Source: JAKJBL01 sp964461335 | Lineage (GTDB): Bacteria; Bacillota; Clostridia; Christensenellales; CAG-138 | DNA length: 64,000 nucleotides | Direction of reading: 5' to 3' | Assembly (NCBI GenBank): GCA_964461335.1 | Contig: CAYWTY010000001.1 | Span: forward strand, 6,406 to 70,405 | Part shown: positions 25,275-33,937 of the stretch, piece by piece | Layout of the letters: the number at the start of each line of letters is the position of its first letter | Position numbering within the stretch: position 1 is the stretch's first letter | Notes under the pieces: model-generated | What the model was told of the DNA's origin: nothing | What the model saw: the letters and a program-made list of their open reading frames with translations, nothing else | The model's database searches: none | Translations under genes and position numbers: made by a program

Positions 25275-27398
25275 CTACTCCCTAACTTTGGAAAACTCAA
25301 CAGTAACGCTCTGCCCAAATGATAGCTTTTCACCTGCAGATGGCTTCTGCCTCACTGCTACACCGCTTTGCTCAGGAGGGTCAATTCTTAGCGTAAGCCC
25401 AACAGCAGTTAGCGCATCATATGCTTCAAGGCGAGTCTTGCCAATAAGGTCGGGTATGATTAGCGCACCTGCTTCTACCTCAACATCGTCTGCTGATGTC
25501 TTTTCTGTGTAGAGCAATACACCACTTCCTTCTGAAACACTTACTCCGGCTATGGGCACTTGGGCAACAACAGTTGCCTCGCCCTCACCCTCGGAATAAT
25601 CCCCAGCAAGGCCTGCATCAGCTAGTACCTTTCCTGCAGCTCTTGCGGTCTTTCCAAGAACATCTGGTACGACTACAGTCTTTGCTTCAACAACGGGCCT
25701 AACGCCATAGTGCATAAGTGTCTCGTACAATACATCTTTTACAAACGGAGCTGCAACTGTGCTGCCAAATATCACGCCTACCTGTGGTTCATCAACTAAA
25801 ATAAAACACAGATATTTAGGGTCCTCTGCAGGCGCAAACCCTATGAAGGAAGCTATTAGCGTACCTGAGGATGGCTCGCCGTCAACATATTTTTGCGCTG
25901 TTCCGGTTTTGCCTCCTACTCGATAACCGGGTATCTGCGCATTTCGTCCACTTCCCTTTTCAACCACGCTTTCAAGGAGCAACCTTACCTGTGCGCTGGT
26001 TTCTTCTGAAATAGCACGACGTACAACTCTGGGGTGGTTTTCTTTTATTATCTCACCATTTGCACCAATTACCTGTTTAATGATGTAGGGTTGAAGCAGT
26101 TCGCCGCCGTTAATTGCCGCGCATGCCCCAACAGCAAGCTGTATCGGAGTAATTGCAATAGATTGGCCAAACCCAATCCTTGCGATATTATTATCACGAA
26201 TATATTTTTCGTGAATTACTATACCTGCACTTTCACCAATTAGCCCGCTTTCTGTTGAAGAACCAAAGCCAAACCTATAGATATAATCGTAAAACACATT
26301 TTTCCCCATGCCTAGTGCCATTGTCATAAAAGCAGGGTTACAGGAATTCCGGACTGCCTCCTCTAAAGTTTGATGGCCATGACTTACCTTCCAGCATTTA
26401 ATGCGCTCGCTTCCTACCATTTTAAACCCGGGGCAATTAAATGTATTATTTGAGTCAACCGTTCCGCTATCAAGCGCTGCTGAAAGTGTAAAAATCTTAA
26501 ATGTAGACCCTGGTTCAAACGCATCACATACAACTCGGTTTTTCACAAGCGATTGAAGTAACGCTAAATCATTTCGTGGAGGGCTATTAGGGTCATAGTC
26601 GGGCTTTGTGGATATAGCGAGAATCTCCCCGGTTTTTACATCCATTATCAGCCCCTGCGCAGACTTTGCCCTATTAACAGCGAGCGCTTCTTGTAATGCC
26701 TTTTCGAGAAAAGACTGGGCTATTGCATCTACCGTAAGAACTAACGTACAGCCGTCCACAGGTTCAATATACTCTTGGGTTCCATAGGCAAGGGGCTTAT
26801 TGTCCCTGTCTGTTTCGGTAATCAGCCTTCCCGGTTCACCAGCAAGGTATTTATTACAGGTTCGCTCTACCCCCTCCTGCCCTACGCCGTCAACAGTTGT
26901 AAAGCCCAATGTCTGCGAAAGCAAATTTCCCATTGGATAATAGCGCTTGGTGTCTATTCCAAAGGTAACGCCAACACCAAGTTTGCAGCCTATAAGCTTA
27001 TCAATTAAATCACGCTCTACCTGGCGCTTAAGTATAATTTGCTGCTTGCTGCGGTCACTTATACGGCTTAAAACATATTCATATTCCATTTCTAAAATAT
27101 CCGATAGTTCTGAAGCAACCCGTATAAGCTCATTAGGGCCAATTTGCTTCGGGTTAATTTCAACAACATATGCTGTACCGCTTTGGGCAAGCGTAAGTCC
27201 GTCCCGGTCAAGTATGCGCCCGCGCTCAGCTGAGAGCCTTGTATCCATTGTCCATTGAAGGAGCGCCTTTTCCTGCAGCTCAGGCCCCCATATTAGTTGC
27301 ACGTAAAATAGCCTAGAAAGCAGCAAAGCAAACAATATCCCCATTATTATGAGCAATGTAAACAACCTGCGCTTGTTTGCGATATCTGGAGCTGCCAT
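25275..27398 (-). CDS. Class B penicillin-binding protein (FtsI/SpoVD type) with two PASTA domains
   Basis: This is a septal D,D-transpeptidase of 707 residues. It has a short cytoplasmic N-terminus, one membrane span (about 11-34), a PBP dimerisation domain, and a transpeptidase domain with STFK (298-301), SCN (352-354) and KTGT (497-500), all intact. Two PASTA repeats follow at about 575-632 and 645-703. The second ends the protein. Bacillus SpoVD has one PASTA domain. Here a single class B enzyme sits in the cluster and may serve division, spore cortex formation, or both. It lies between ftsL and murE. Confidence 0.92.
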   Translation of the reverse strand: MAAPDIANKRRLFTLLIIMGILFALLLSRLFYVQLIWGPELQEKALLQWTMDTRLSAERGRILDRDGLTLAQSGTAYVVEINPKQIGPNELIRVASELSDILEMEYEYVLSRISDRSKQQIILKRQVERDLIDKLIGCKLGVGVTFGIDTKRYYPMGNLLSQTLGFTTVDGVGQEGVERTCNKYLAGEPGRLITETDRDNKPLAYGTQEYIEPVDGCTLVLTVDAIAQSFLEKALQEALAVNRAKSAQGLIMDVKTGEILAISTKPDYDPNSPPRNDLALLQSLVKNRVVCDAFEPGSTFKIFTLSAALDSGTVDSNNTFNCPGFKMVGSERIKCWKVSHGHQTLEEAVRNSCNPAFMTMALGMGKNVFYDYIYRFGFGSSTESGLIGESAGIVIHEKYIRDNNIARIGFGQSIAITPIQLAVGACAAINGGELLQPYIIKQVIGANGEIIKENHPRVVRRAISEETSAQVRLLLESVVEKGSGRNAQIPGYRVGGKTGTAQKYVDGEPSSGTLIASFIGFAPAEDPKYLCFILVDEPQVGVIFGSTVAAPFVKDVLYETLMHYGVRPVVEAKTVVVPDVLGKTARAAGKVLADAGLAGDYSEGEGEATVVAQVPIAGVSVSEGSGVLLYTEKTSADDVEVEAGALIIPDLIGKTRLEAYDALTAVGLTLRIDPPEQSGVAVRQKPSAGEKLSFGQSVTVEFSKVRE

Positions 27399-27444
27399 GC
27401 ATGCCTCCGTTTAATAAATACGCGACTTTGTGAGCTGTTTTGGC

Positions 27445-27942
27445 TTATGCGCCCTCTTCTTCTACAGTACCTCCATTCTCTGCCATTGAATCAGCATGAA
27501 ATGGTTCGCCCACACGGACATATTGTGAAGCATCGGGGTATGCCATGCCAAAACGTCTTGCGGCTTCTTTGGCATCATTAATGCTTACTGCACATTCGAG
27601 TGATACATTGAGTTCGCGTATACGCAATTCAGCCGCACTAATTGCTGACTTCATCTTGTTTATTTGGGCATAGCTGCCTGCAATATTTGCGAAGCGGAAT
27701 ACAATAATTAACGAAGACGTAGCCAAAACAGCCATGGTCAGCAGTAATGCCCATCTGCACCCAGGCGTAAGCAGTTTTTCACTTGGCTGCCGCCGCGGCT
27801 TAGGTCGCTCTTGGCTTTCCTGCTTCTGGGGTAGCGGGATTACCGGCTCATACGCGTAAGCAATTGAACTGCGTGAGGGTGAATAAACCCTTGTTGCAGA
27901 GGTATAGGTATTTCTTACACGCGTTCTGCCCGCTACTTCCAT
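27445..27942 (-). CDS. ftsL: Cell division protein FtsL-like
   Basis: This 165-residue bitopic protein sits in the standard ftsL position between rsmH and the penicillin-binding protein. It has a basic, Pro/Arg-rich cytoplasmic N-terminus of about 65 residues, one membrane span (about 64-87), and then a heptad-rich segment (about 90-125: NKMKSAISAAELRIRELNVSL) that would form the coiled coil with FtsQ and FtsB-like partners. FtsL sequences diverge strongly, so the call relies on layout and position. The tail (about 140-165) is acidic. A GGAAAGGA ribosome site precedes the ATG. Confidence 0.8.
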   Translation of the reverse strand: MEVAGRTRVRNTYTSATRVYSPSRSSIAYAYEPVIPLPQKQESQERPKPRRQPSEKLLTPGCRWALLLTMAVLATSSLIIVFRFANIAGSYAQINKMKSAISAAELRIRELNVSLECAVSINDAKEAARRFGMAYPDASQYVRVGEPFHADSMAENGGTVEEEGA

Positions 27943-27959
27943 GGTATTCCTTTCCCAGC

Positions 27960-28913
27960 CTAAGAATGCACCTGCTGTAATTTTTCTATTGCACGCAATT
28001 TTGCGCTTCTCGACCTAGGGTTGGCTTCAACTTCTGTTTCTTTAGCAGTTAGAGGCCTTTTAGTGAGGATGCGCACCAGCGGCTTTTTCCCACAGGTGCA
28101 TATTGGAGCTTTTGGTGAGCAGATACAGGGCCTTTCAAGCGCTTGAAAGAGCAGCTTCGCTATGCGATCCTCTAAAGAATGGAAAGTTAACACGCATAGC
28201 CTTCCTCCTGCGTTTAAAAGCTGCACTGCTTCGCTCAGCGCCAGTTCGAGACCTTTAAGCTCACAATTAACCTCAATTCTTATTGCTTGAAAGGCACGCC
28301 GTGCTGGATGCTGCCCATCCCACCTCTTTGCTACTGGTACAGCCGACTTAATAATATCTGCTAGTTCTGTGGTTGTGCTAATATTTGAGGCTCCGCGTGC
28401 CCGCACAATTGCACCTGCAATACGAAAAGCAAAACGCTCCTCGCCATATTCGCGTATTATCCGCGCAAGCTCCTCCACGGGATAGGTGTTAACTACTTCA
28501 TGCGCTGTCAGCTTTGAGGAAGTATCCATTCGCATATCAAGCGGCGCTTCATTGTGGTAAGAAAAACCCCGTTCCGGCAAATCAAGCTGGTGAGAAGATA
28601 CACCTAAGTCTAATAGTATTCCATCAGCCGAAAATATCCCTATATCCTCCAGCAGACGCCTCATATTAAAAAAATTGCCATGTATAGTTATAAATGTATT
28701 GGCATAACAGCTCAGTTTCTGCTCTGTTTCTGAAATAGCTTCTGCATCACGATCTATGCCGACTAACTTGCTACCTGAGGGTAAACGTTCAAGCACTGCC
28801 AGTGCATGGCCACCGCCCCCAAGTGTTCCATCAACAAAAACTCCGCCGCGCTCAGGTTCTAAAAAACTAAGAACCTCATTAAGCATTATTGGGATATGGT
28901 ATGTTGAGTTCAT
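27960..28913 (-). CDS. rsmH: 16S rRNA (cytosine(1402)-N(4))-methyltransferase RsmH
   Basis: RsmH uses S-adenosylmethionine to N4-methylate C1402 of 16S rRNA in the ribosomal P site. The 317 residues carry the family's N-terminal HIPIMLNEVL, the SAM loop VDGTLGGGGHALAVLE, LDLGVSSHQLDLPERGFSY and the C-terminal LTFHSLEDRIAK block. Its ATG overlaps the mraZ stop (ATGA), so it is translationally coupled to mraZ. It is the second gene of the dcw cluster, as in most bacteria. Confidence 0.96.
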   Translation of the reverse strand: MNSTYHIPIMLNEVLSFLEPERGGVFVDGTLGGGGHALAVLERLPSGSKLVGIDRDAEAISETEQKLSCYANTFITIHGNFFNMRRLLEDIGIFSADGILLDLGVSSHQLDLPERGFSYHNEAPLDMRMDTSSKLTAHEVVNTYPVEELARIIREYGEERFAFRIAGAIVRARGASNISTTTELADIIKSAVPVAKRWDGQHPARRAFQAIRIEVNCELKGLELALSEAVQLLNAGGRLCVLTFHSLEDRIAKLLFQALERPCICSPKAPICTCGKKPLVRILTKRPLTAKETEVEANPRSRSAKLRAIEKLQQVHS

Positions 28914-29356
28914 ATTCCTAATTGCGCAAGGCGTTCAACGGCCTTGTTATATTCTGCTTCCATGCTTTGCTTATGCAGTTCCCAAATATCGGGTGCCCAA
29001 ATTTCAAAATGAGTGTCTACGCCTACGAGCACAGCATCTTTTTGCAGTTCTGCATATTCGCGTAAGGCATTTGGAACCAGGATGCGCCCTTGCTTATCCA
29101 TTTCACATTCAGCTGCATTTGAGAAAAGCATGCGCCTAAAAGATTGAGCCATAGTATCTGTGATGGGAAGATTTGAAAAACGACCTGCAAAGGCTTGCCA
29201 GCTTGCATGAGACATGCCGAACAAACAGCATTCATTGCTATGGCCTAATATGCCATGCGTGATGATTACTGTATCGCCTAATTCCTCACGCCATTTTGCA
29301 GGAATAAAAATGCGGCCTTTTGCGTCAATTCCATGCGAAAAACTGGTAATTAGCAT
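28910..29356 (-). CDS. mraZ: Transcriptional regulator MraZ
   Basis: MraZ is an AbrB-fold ring-forming DNA-binding protein that regulates the dcw operon. The 148 residues hold two MraZ repeats with the DxxxR signature: HGIDAKGRIFIPAKWREELG (about 8-27) and EMDKQGRILVPNALREYA (about 85-102). The start has an AAAGGGGG ribosome site. Its promoter is overlaid by 10-nt spaced GTG repeats, which fits the autorepression known in E. coli. It is the first gene of the cluster, and the terminator of the preceding gene lies upstream. Confidence 0.95.
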   Translation of the reverse strand: MLITSFSHGIDAKGRIFIPAKWREELGDTVIITHGILGHSNECCLFGMSHASWQAFAGRFSNLPITDTMAQSFRRMLFSNAAECEMDKQGRILVPNALREYAELQKDAVLVGVDTHFEIWAPDIWELHKQSMEAEYNKAVERLAQLGI

Positions 29357-29404
29357 TTAGCCGCCCCCTTTGCAGAAAATTAACACTCCATTATTATTAT
29401 CGGT

Positions 29405-29456
29405 ATTATACACCACTTCTATACACTTGTCACCACATTTATTTACATCTCCCCCA
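29405..29456 (-). promoter_or_regulatory. dcw operon promoter with MraZ-type operator repeats
   Basis: The minus strand has GTGACA (29428-29433), a 17-nt spacer and TATAAT (29405-29410). Five units repeat at exact 10-nt steps from 29456 down to 29407; units 3-5 begin GTGGTG, GTGTAT and GTGGTG, and unit 1 is TGGGGG. MraZ binds TGGG-like direct repeats with a 10-nt period in E. coli. Here the repeats cover both promoter elements, so binding should repress. Confidence 0.75.
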
Positions 29457-29493
29457 ATTTATACGATAAATTGGTGTAATAATAACTCAAAGC

Positions 29494-29540
29494 GAAAAAA
29501 AAGAGCCCCCTGCGTTAAATGCAGGAGGCGGGCTTTCTTT
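29494..29540 (-). terminator. Terminator after the metallophosphoesterase gene
   Basis: AGCCC/GGGCT outer and CTGC/GCAG inner arms form a long imperfect stem around 29504-29534, followed on the minus strand by eight T residues. The plus-strand side also has a T-rich tail, so it may work both ways. Confidence 0.8.
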
Positions 29541-29542
29541 TT

Positions 29543-30232
29543 CTACATTTCCAAGATGAGCTTTGGTGCAAACTCTAAATGGTCAGCCGAAACCAATTGA
29601 TATTCAACACCATTGCGTATGCCCTCAAATCTGCCTTTGCAGCTCTTCGAATGAAGATGGCCATAAACAACGAGTTCTATTCCTGCTTTTTCAAACAGCT
29701 CAGTAAAACCTGAGGGAGATCTGTTCTCATTAAGTGGGGGATAGTGAAGCATTGCCAGCCGCCTTCCGGAATCCGGAAGGCGAGAGAGTGAAAGGTTAAG
29801 CCTGATTAATTCTCGCTCATATACCTTTTTATCCTCAGGTGAAAAATTAGAGCTACCTGGACATACCCAGCCGCGAGTTCCCGCAATATGTAGAGAATTA
29901 TAAGAGAAGCAGTCGTTCTGAATAACAAAGATAGAAGGCGGCAGAATTGAACGCACTTTTGTCAGCGAATCCCACCAATAATCATGGTTTCCACGTATAA
30001 GCACCTTTGTTCCAGGCAGTGCATCTAAAAACATTAAATCGACTAAAGCATCGTTTAAGCGCATTGCCCAACTGAAGTCTCCGGGTAAAAGAACAAGATC
30101 ATCTTGTGAAACTGAAGCTTTCCAAGCTTGCGCGATGCGCTCAGTATGGTTTGCCCATGCAGCACCAAAAATGTCCATAGGTTTATCTGCAGCACCTGAT
30201 AAATGTAAATCGCTTATCGCAAACACCTTCAT
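29543..30232 (-). CDS. Calcineurin-like metallophosphoesterase
   Basis: This is a predicted cytosolic two-metal phosphoesterase of 229 residues. Metal-binding motifs are clear: ISDLHL near the N-terminus, LLPGDFSWAM, VLIRGNHDYWW and VVYGHLHSK. These are the D-x-H, GD, GNHD and GHxH signatures of the superfamily. The substrate cannot be told; related proteins act on phosphodiesters or nucleotides. It has an AGGAG ribosome site and follows a zinc-ribbon gene by 57 bp on the same strand, ending at a strong terminator just before the mraZ promoter region. Confidence 0.88.
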   Translation of the reverse strand: MKVFAISDLHLSGAADKPMDIFGAAWANHTERIAQAWKASVSQDDLVLLPGDFSWAMRLNDALVDLMFLDALPGTKVLIRGNHDYWWDSLTKVRSILPPSIFVIQNDCFSYNSLHIAGTRGWVCPGSSNFSPEDKKVYERELIRLNLSLSRLPDSGRRLAMLHYPPLNENRSPSGFTELFEKAGIELVVYGHLHSKSCKGRFEGIRNGVEYQLVSADHLEFAPKLILEM

Positions 30233-30289
30233 GCCTACTTCTCCTTATATGGGAAAACGGCATTATGGAGCGCCTTAAATCCCAACTAT

Positions 30290-30703
30290 TTATTCTTCAT
30301 CAAATTCAATTTCAGCTTCATCTGATTCGCTATCGGTTTCATCATCTTCTTCATCGTCTTGCGAGTCATCTCCAAACTCTTTATGGATATCCTGCAAATC
30401 ATCAGAAGGGATATCGTTAGATATCGGTACATCTATCTCATCAAGCTGAGTCATATCAACTTCAATTTTAGGTGGGTGAGCCATCAGATTCTGGAGCTTT
30501 TGCCGCCGACGCCGTTCATTAAGGCAATACGTGCATAGCTCCTGGCCTAAGGCAGCAGGGTTCTCCCCACATTCCTGGCACAGATTCTGTATTTCTTCTG
30601 TTTCATCAGTTTCGCCAATAATTTCGCGCCTGCAAACATTGCAGAATTTTTCATCTTCGCGAATATAGTTTAATTCGCATCTAGGGCATTTGCGCAGACC
30701 CAT
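30290..30703 (-). CDS. Zinc-ribbon protein with acidic tail
   Basis: This 137-residue protein has two double-cysteine knuckle pairs: CPRC with CNVC (about residues 6-22) and CQEC with CTYC (about 42-59). It then has a basic segment (NERRRRQKLQ) and a strongly acidic Asp/Glu/Ser-rich C-terminal tail from about residue 80 on. This suggests a small zinc protein that contacts RNA, ribosomes or a basic partner. I recognise no named family. Its position after ysxC and next to the phosphoesterase gives no firm hint. A consensus housekeeping promoter precedes it. Confidence 0.8.
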   Translation of the reverse strand: MGLRKCPRCELNYIREDEKFCNVCRREIIGETDETEEIQNLCQECGENPAALGQELCTYCLNERRRRQKLQNLMAHPPKIEVDMTQLDEIDVPISNDIPSDDLQDIHKEFGDDSQDDEEDDETDSESDEAEIEFDEE

Positions 30704-30805
30704 GGTCTTTCCCCTTTCAAAGCAAACGAAGAAGCCCTACATGTATTAAGTAAGAAAGTAGTTGTATCTTAATTCCTCAATTGCTCTCTTGGCTTCATCA
30801 ACCCT

Positions 30806-30834
30806 ATTATGCGTAAGGTTAAGGGTACTGTCAA
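30806..30834 (-). promoter_or_regulatory. Housekeeping promoter of the zinc-ribbon/phosphoesterase pair
   Basis: The minus strand has a perfect TTGACA (30829-30834), a 17-nt spacer and CATAAT (30806-30811), about 100 bp before the zinc-ribbon gene and directly after the ysxC stop. Confidence 0.7.
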
Positions 30835-30843
30835 GGCATCAAA

Positions 30844-31470
30844 TTAGTTTTTTACTTTAGCCAACTGCACATCAGCAAGCACTCTTCCTATGTGCTCAAG
30901 TAATTCTTTATTGCCGGCTTTGTCGCGGCTTGAATAGAGAAGTGCGGCAGGAGGTGCGCCCAGCAGTTTTGCTGCTGTATTAGCAGCCTTCTGCTGCTTT
31001 GAACGCGCCAGTTTGTCTGCCTTAGTAGCAATTACTGTAAATGGAATACAGGCATGAAGCAGCCATTGAAACAACTGCCTATCTTGAGCAGTAGGTTCGT
31101 GGCGGATATCAAGAAGCATAAGCATGTGGGTAACACGGCCGGAGTTAAGGTAAGTTTCGACTAACCGACCCCATGACTCTTGAGTCTCTTTAGAAGCCTT
31201 TGCATAACCATATCCCGGCAAATCCACAAGATAAAAAGACCGGTTTATAATAAAGAAGTTTATGAGCCTTGTTTTACCTGGCGATTGAGAGGTTCTTGCA
31301 AGTTTTTTATTGTTGCACAGGGTATTTATAAGCGTTGATTTGCCAACATTTGATTTGCCGACAATTGCAATTTCTGCATCAAGCAGCGCAGGATAGCCTT
31401 CTGAGGCTACCCCAACGCTAGTAAGAAACTCAGCTTGCTTTATCTGGAAAGAGGCTTCCTGAGCATTCAT
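30844..31470 (-). CDS. ysxC: Ribosome biogenesis GTP-binding protein YsxC/EngB
   Basis: YsxC is an essential small GTPase for 50S subunit assembly. The 208 residues have the P-loop GKSNVGKST, the G2/G3 region TSQSPGKTRLINF and DLPGYGYA, and G4 in ATKADKL, all in the TRAFAC order of the family. The ATG overlaps the lonA stop by 4 bp (ATGA). The order lonB-lonA-ysxC is the same as in Bacillus, so this is an old conserved block. Confidence 0.95.
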   Translation of the reverse strand: MNAQEASFQIKQAEFLTSVGVASEGYPALLDAEIAIVGKSNVGKSTLINTLCNNKKLARTSQSPGKTRLINFFIINRSFYLVDLPGYGYAKASKETQESWGRLVETYLNSGRVTHMLMLLDIRHEPTAQDRQLFQWLLHACIPFTVIATKADKLARSKQQKAANTAAKLLGAPPAALLYSSRDKAGNKELLEHIGRVLADVQLAKVKN

Positions 31471-33842
31471 GCCTGCATACCTTCACCATGAATAACCTGC
31501 TGCCATTTGTCTGCAGCATAGTAGGGCGGAATAGTCCGCTTAAGCGGAAGTGCACAAAGGGTTTCATCAAAGACCTGATCCAATGTTTCCATAAAGCGGA
31601 AGTCGAGGACGCTGCGTGCACTTTCCGGGATTTCCTCAATATCTTTTCGGTTGCCTTCCGGAAGAAGCACACATGTCAACCCTGCCCGAAGTGCAGCCAG
31701 TGATTTTTCACGGACACCTCCAATTGGCAGCACACGACCACGCAGTGTTATTTCTCCTGTCATTGCAATATCGGCACGTGCAGGCGTATGCGTAAGCGCG
31801 CTTAAAATTGCAGTAGCCATTGCAACCCCTGCGCTTGGCCCATCCTTTGGCACAGCACCCGAAGGCACATGTAAGTGTATGTCAAGCTTGGTTAGTGCTG
31901 TTGGGTCAAGCCCCCACTCTTCAGCATGCGCACGCACATAAGTCATTGCCGCCTTTCCAGATTCCTGCATTATGTCACCAAGATGGCCGGTAAGCTGCAC
32001 GAGCCCGGAGCCTTTAGTTACAGCAGCTTCAATGCTAAGTGTTTCGCCTCCTGCAGGAGTCCATGCCAGGCCTGTAACTACACCGATTTCGCTGCTCTCG
32101 CGCATCATATCCTCATGGTAGCGCGGCTTGCCGAGGTATTCCAAACGCTTTTTTGCGCTAATTGTAATTGTTTTACGCCCCTTCGCTATTTGGCATGCTG
32201 CTTTACGGCATACAGCTGCCAGCATACGCTCAAGCTCCCTAACGCCCGCTTCTCGCGTATAGCCATTTATGATAGCGAGTATTTCTTCATCAGGAATGCG
32301 TAGGTTGCTCTTTTTCAAGCCATGAGCGGTAAGCTGCTTGGCCAGAAGATGACGCTTGGCTATCTGAAGCTTTTCGCTTTCAAGATAGCTTTGCACATGT
32401 ATTACTTCCATACGATCCAAAACTGGCTTAGGGATAGTCTGCTCATCATTTGCTGTTGTTAAGAGCATAGCTTTAGAAAGATCATAAGGAAGCTCAAGAT
32501 AATGGTCTTTAAACGCGAAATTTTGTGCGCCATCGAGCACCTCAAGCATTGCAGCAGCAGGGTCACCTCTGTAATCTGAGGCGAGCTTATCGATTTCGTC
32601 AAAGAGCAGCACAGGGTTGTTTGAGCCAGCCTGCCTCATTGCAGAAATAACCCGCCCTGGCATTGCTCCTATATATGTTCTGCGGTGACCGCGTATTTCG
32701 GCTTCATCACGGATACCGCCAAGACTCATTCTAACAAAGTTCCTGCCCATTGCTTTTGCAATAGATTCGACGACTGATGTTTTACCAACACCCGGAGGCC
32801 CGACAAAGCAAAGAATCTGCCCATTGGGTTTACCTGTCAGTTTTTGGACAGCAAGGTATTCCAGTATTCTTTCCTTAACCTTTTCCATGCCGAAGTGGTT
32901 ACTATCAAGTATCATGCGTGCATAGTCTAAGTCAATATTATCTTCAGTTTGCTCAGCCCATGGGAGTTCAAGCAAGCATTCAATATAATTACGGGCAATA
33001 GGGGTCTCGTGCGAACCCATTGGCAGCACAGCAAGCCTCCCAATCTCCTTCTTCAGCCGCTCGGCAACTGCTTCAGGAAGCTGCTTTTCATTCATTCGGG
33101 TATAGTATTCGTCTGCATCACTTTGTTCATCTTCTCCAAGTTCTTTGCGAATTACCTTTATTTTTTCGCGCAGAAAATGTTCTTTTTGGTTCTTCTCGAG
33201 TTCAGAATGAAGCTTTTTTGTAATATCATAATCAAGCCTGGAAATCTCAAGTTCTTTATTGAGCATAGTAAGAAGCAGAGTTAACCGCTGCTGTATATCT
33301 GTTTCTTCAAGTAAGCGCTGGCGATTTGGTATGTCAGAAACAACAAGCGCTGCAACTGCATCCGCAAATTTCCCTGCATCCTCTATTGAAAGCGTTGCAG
33401 TACGCTGGCCGCTTGTTAAGTTGCCATTAAGTTTTGCATATTCGCCAAAACCCTCTTGAATGCGCCTCTTAAGCGCTTCTATTATTGCCCCATCACCAAA
33501 GGTGGGTTCAAGTTCGTAAACTGAAGCCTCAAAATATGGTGTTTCTGATAAAATGCTTTCAACACGAGCACGCGATATTCCTGTAACCAGCATATGAATT
33601 CCGTCACCCTGTATACGAAAAACCTGCTTTATCTCACATATAGTTCCGGTATATTCAATGTCACCGGCACCTGGCTCCTGCACATTTGCATCTTTTTGGG
33701 AACAAAAAAATGCAACTCCATCCCCTGAAGCTGCTGCTTGTATTGCAGCAAGCGTCTTTTTTCTACCGGCATCACAATGCACGATTTCTCCCGGAAGGAC
33801 AACCATTCCGCGAAGAGGAATCACCGGTAATGACTGAAACAT
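31467..33842 (-). CDS. lonA: ATP-dependent protease Lon (LonA)
   Basis: LonA is a soluble hexameric AAA+ protease that removes damaged and regulatory proteins. The 791 residues hold an N-terminal substrate domain (about 1-200), a coiled region (RLDYDITKKLHSELEKNQKEH), an AAA+ module with Walker A GPPGVGKTS and Walker B VLLFDEIDK, and the protease domain with the Ser of PKDGPSAGVAMA and a downstream Lys near RGRVLPIGGVREKSLAA. It ends by overlapping ysxC. Its own promoter lies close upstream, separating it from lonB. Confidence 0.96.
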   Translation of the reverse strand: MFQSLPVIPLRGMVVLPGEIVHCDAGRKKTLAAIQAAASGDGVAFFCSQKDANVQEPGAGDIEYTGTICEIKQVFRIQGDGIHMLVTGISRARVESILSETPYFEASVYELEPTFGDGAIIEALKRRIQEGFGEYAKLNGNLTSGQRTATLSIEDAGKFADAVAALVVSDIPNRQRLLEETDIQQRLTLLLTMLNKELEISRLDYDITKKLHSELEKNQKEHFLREKIKVIRKELGEDEQSDADEYYTRMNEKQLPEAVAERLKKEIGRLAVLPMGSHETPIARNYIECLLELPWAEQTEDNIDLDYARMILDSNHFGMEKVKERILEYLAVQKLTGKPNGQILCFVGPPGVGKTSVVESIAKAMGRNFVRMSLGGIRDEAEIRGHRRTYIGAMPGRVISAMRQAGSNNPVLLFDEIDKLASDYRGDPAAAMLEVLDGAQNFAFKDHYLELPYDLSKAMLLTTANDEQTIPKPVLDRMEVIHVQSYLESEKLQIAKRHLLAKQLTAHGLKKSNLRIPDEEILAIINGYTREAGVRELERMLAAVCRKAACQIAKGRKTITISAKKRLEYLGKPRYHEDMMRESSEIGVVTGLAWTPAGGETLSIEAAVTKGSGLVQLTGHLGDIMQESGKAAMTYVRAHAEEWGLDPTALTKLDIHLHVPSGAVPKDGPSAGVAMATAILSALTHTPARADIAMTGEITLRGRVLPIGGVREKSLAALRAGLTCVLLPEGNRKDIEEIPESARSVLDFRFMETLDQVFDETLCALPLKRTIPPYYAADKWQQVIHGEGMQA

Positions 33843-33863
33843 AATTATTCACCTCGTATACTC

Positions 33864-33892
33864 ATTATACTTAGTATACAAGGCAATAACAA
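33864..33892 (-). promoter_or_regulatory. Promoter of lonA
   Basis: The minus strand has TTGTTA (33887-33892), a 17-nt spacer and TATAAT (33864-33869), about 20 bp before the start codon. Overlapping GTATAC palindromes lie on both sides of the -10. No CIRCE or CtsR-type heat-shock operator is visible. Confidence 0.6.
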
Positions 33893-33937
33893 GTTACGCA
33901 TGTGTTATGCATGTGAACATATTCAAAAGACTTGTTG

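Noticed and set aside
29758..29785. GCCTTCCGG/CCGGAAGGC inverted repeat resembling the arms of the mraY-murD element
   Set aside because: It lies inside the phosphoesterase coding frame and shares only a few bases with the other element; it is likely codon-driven.
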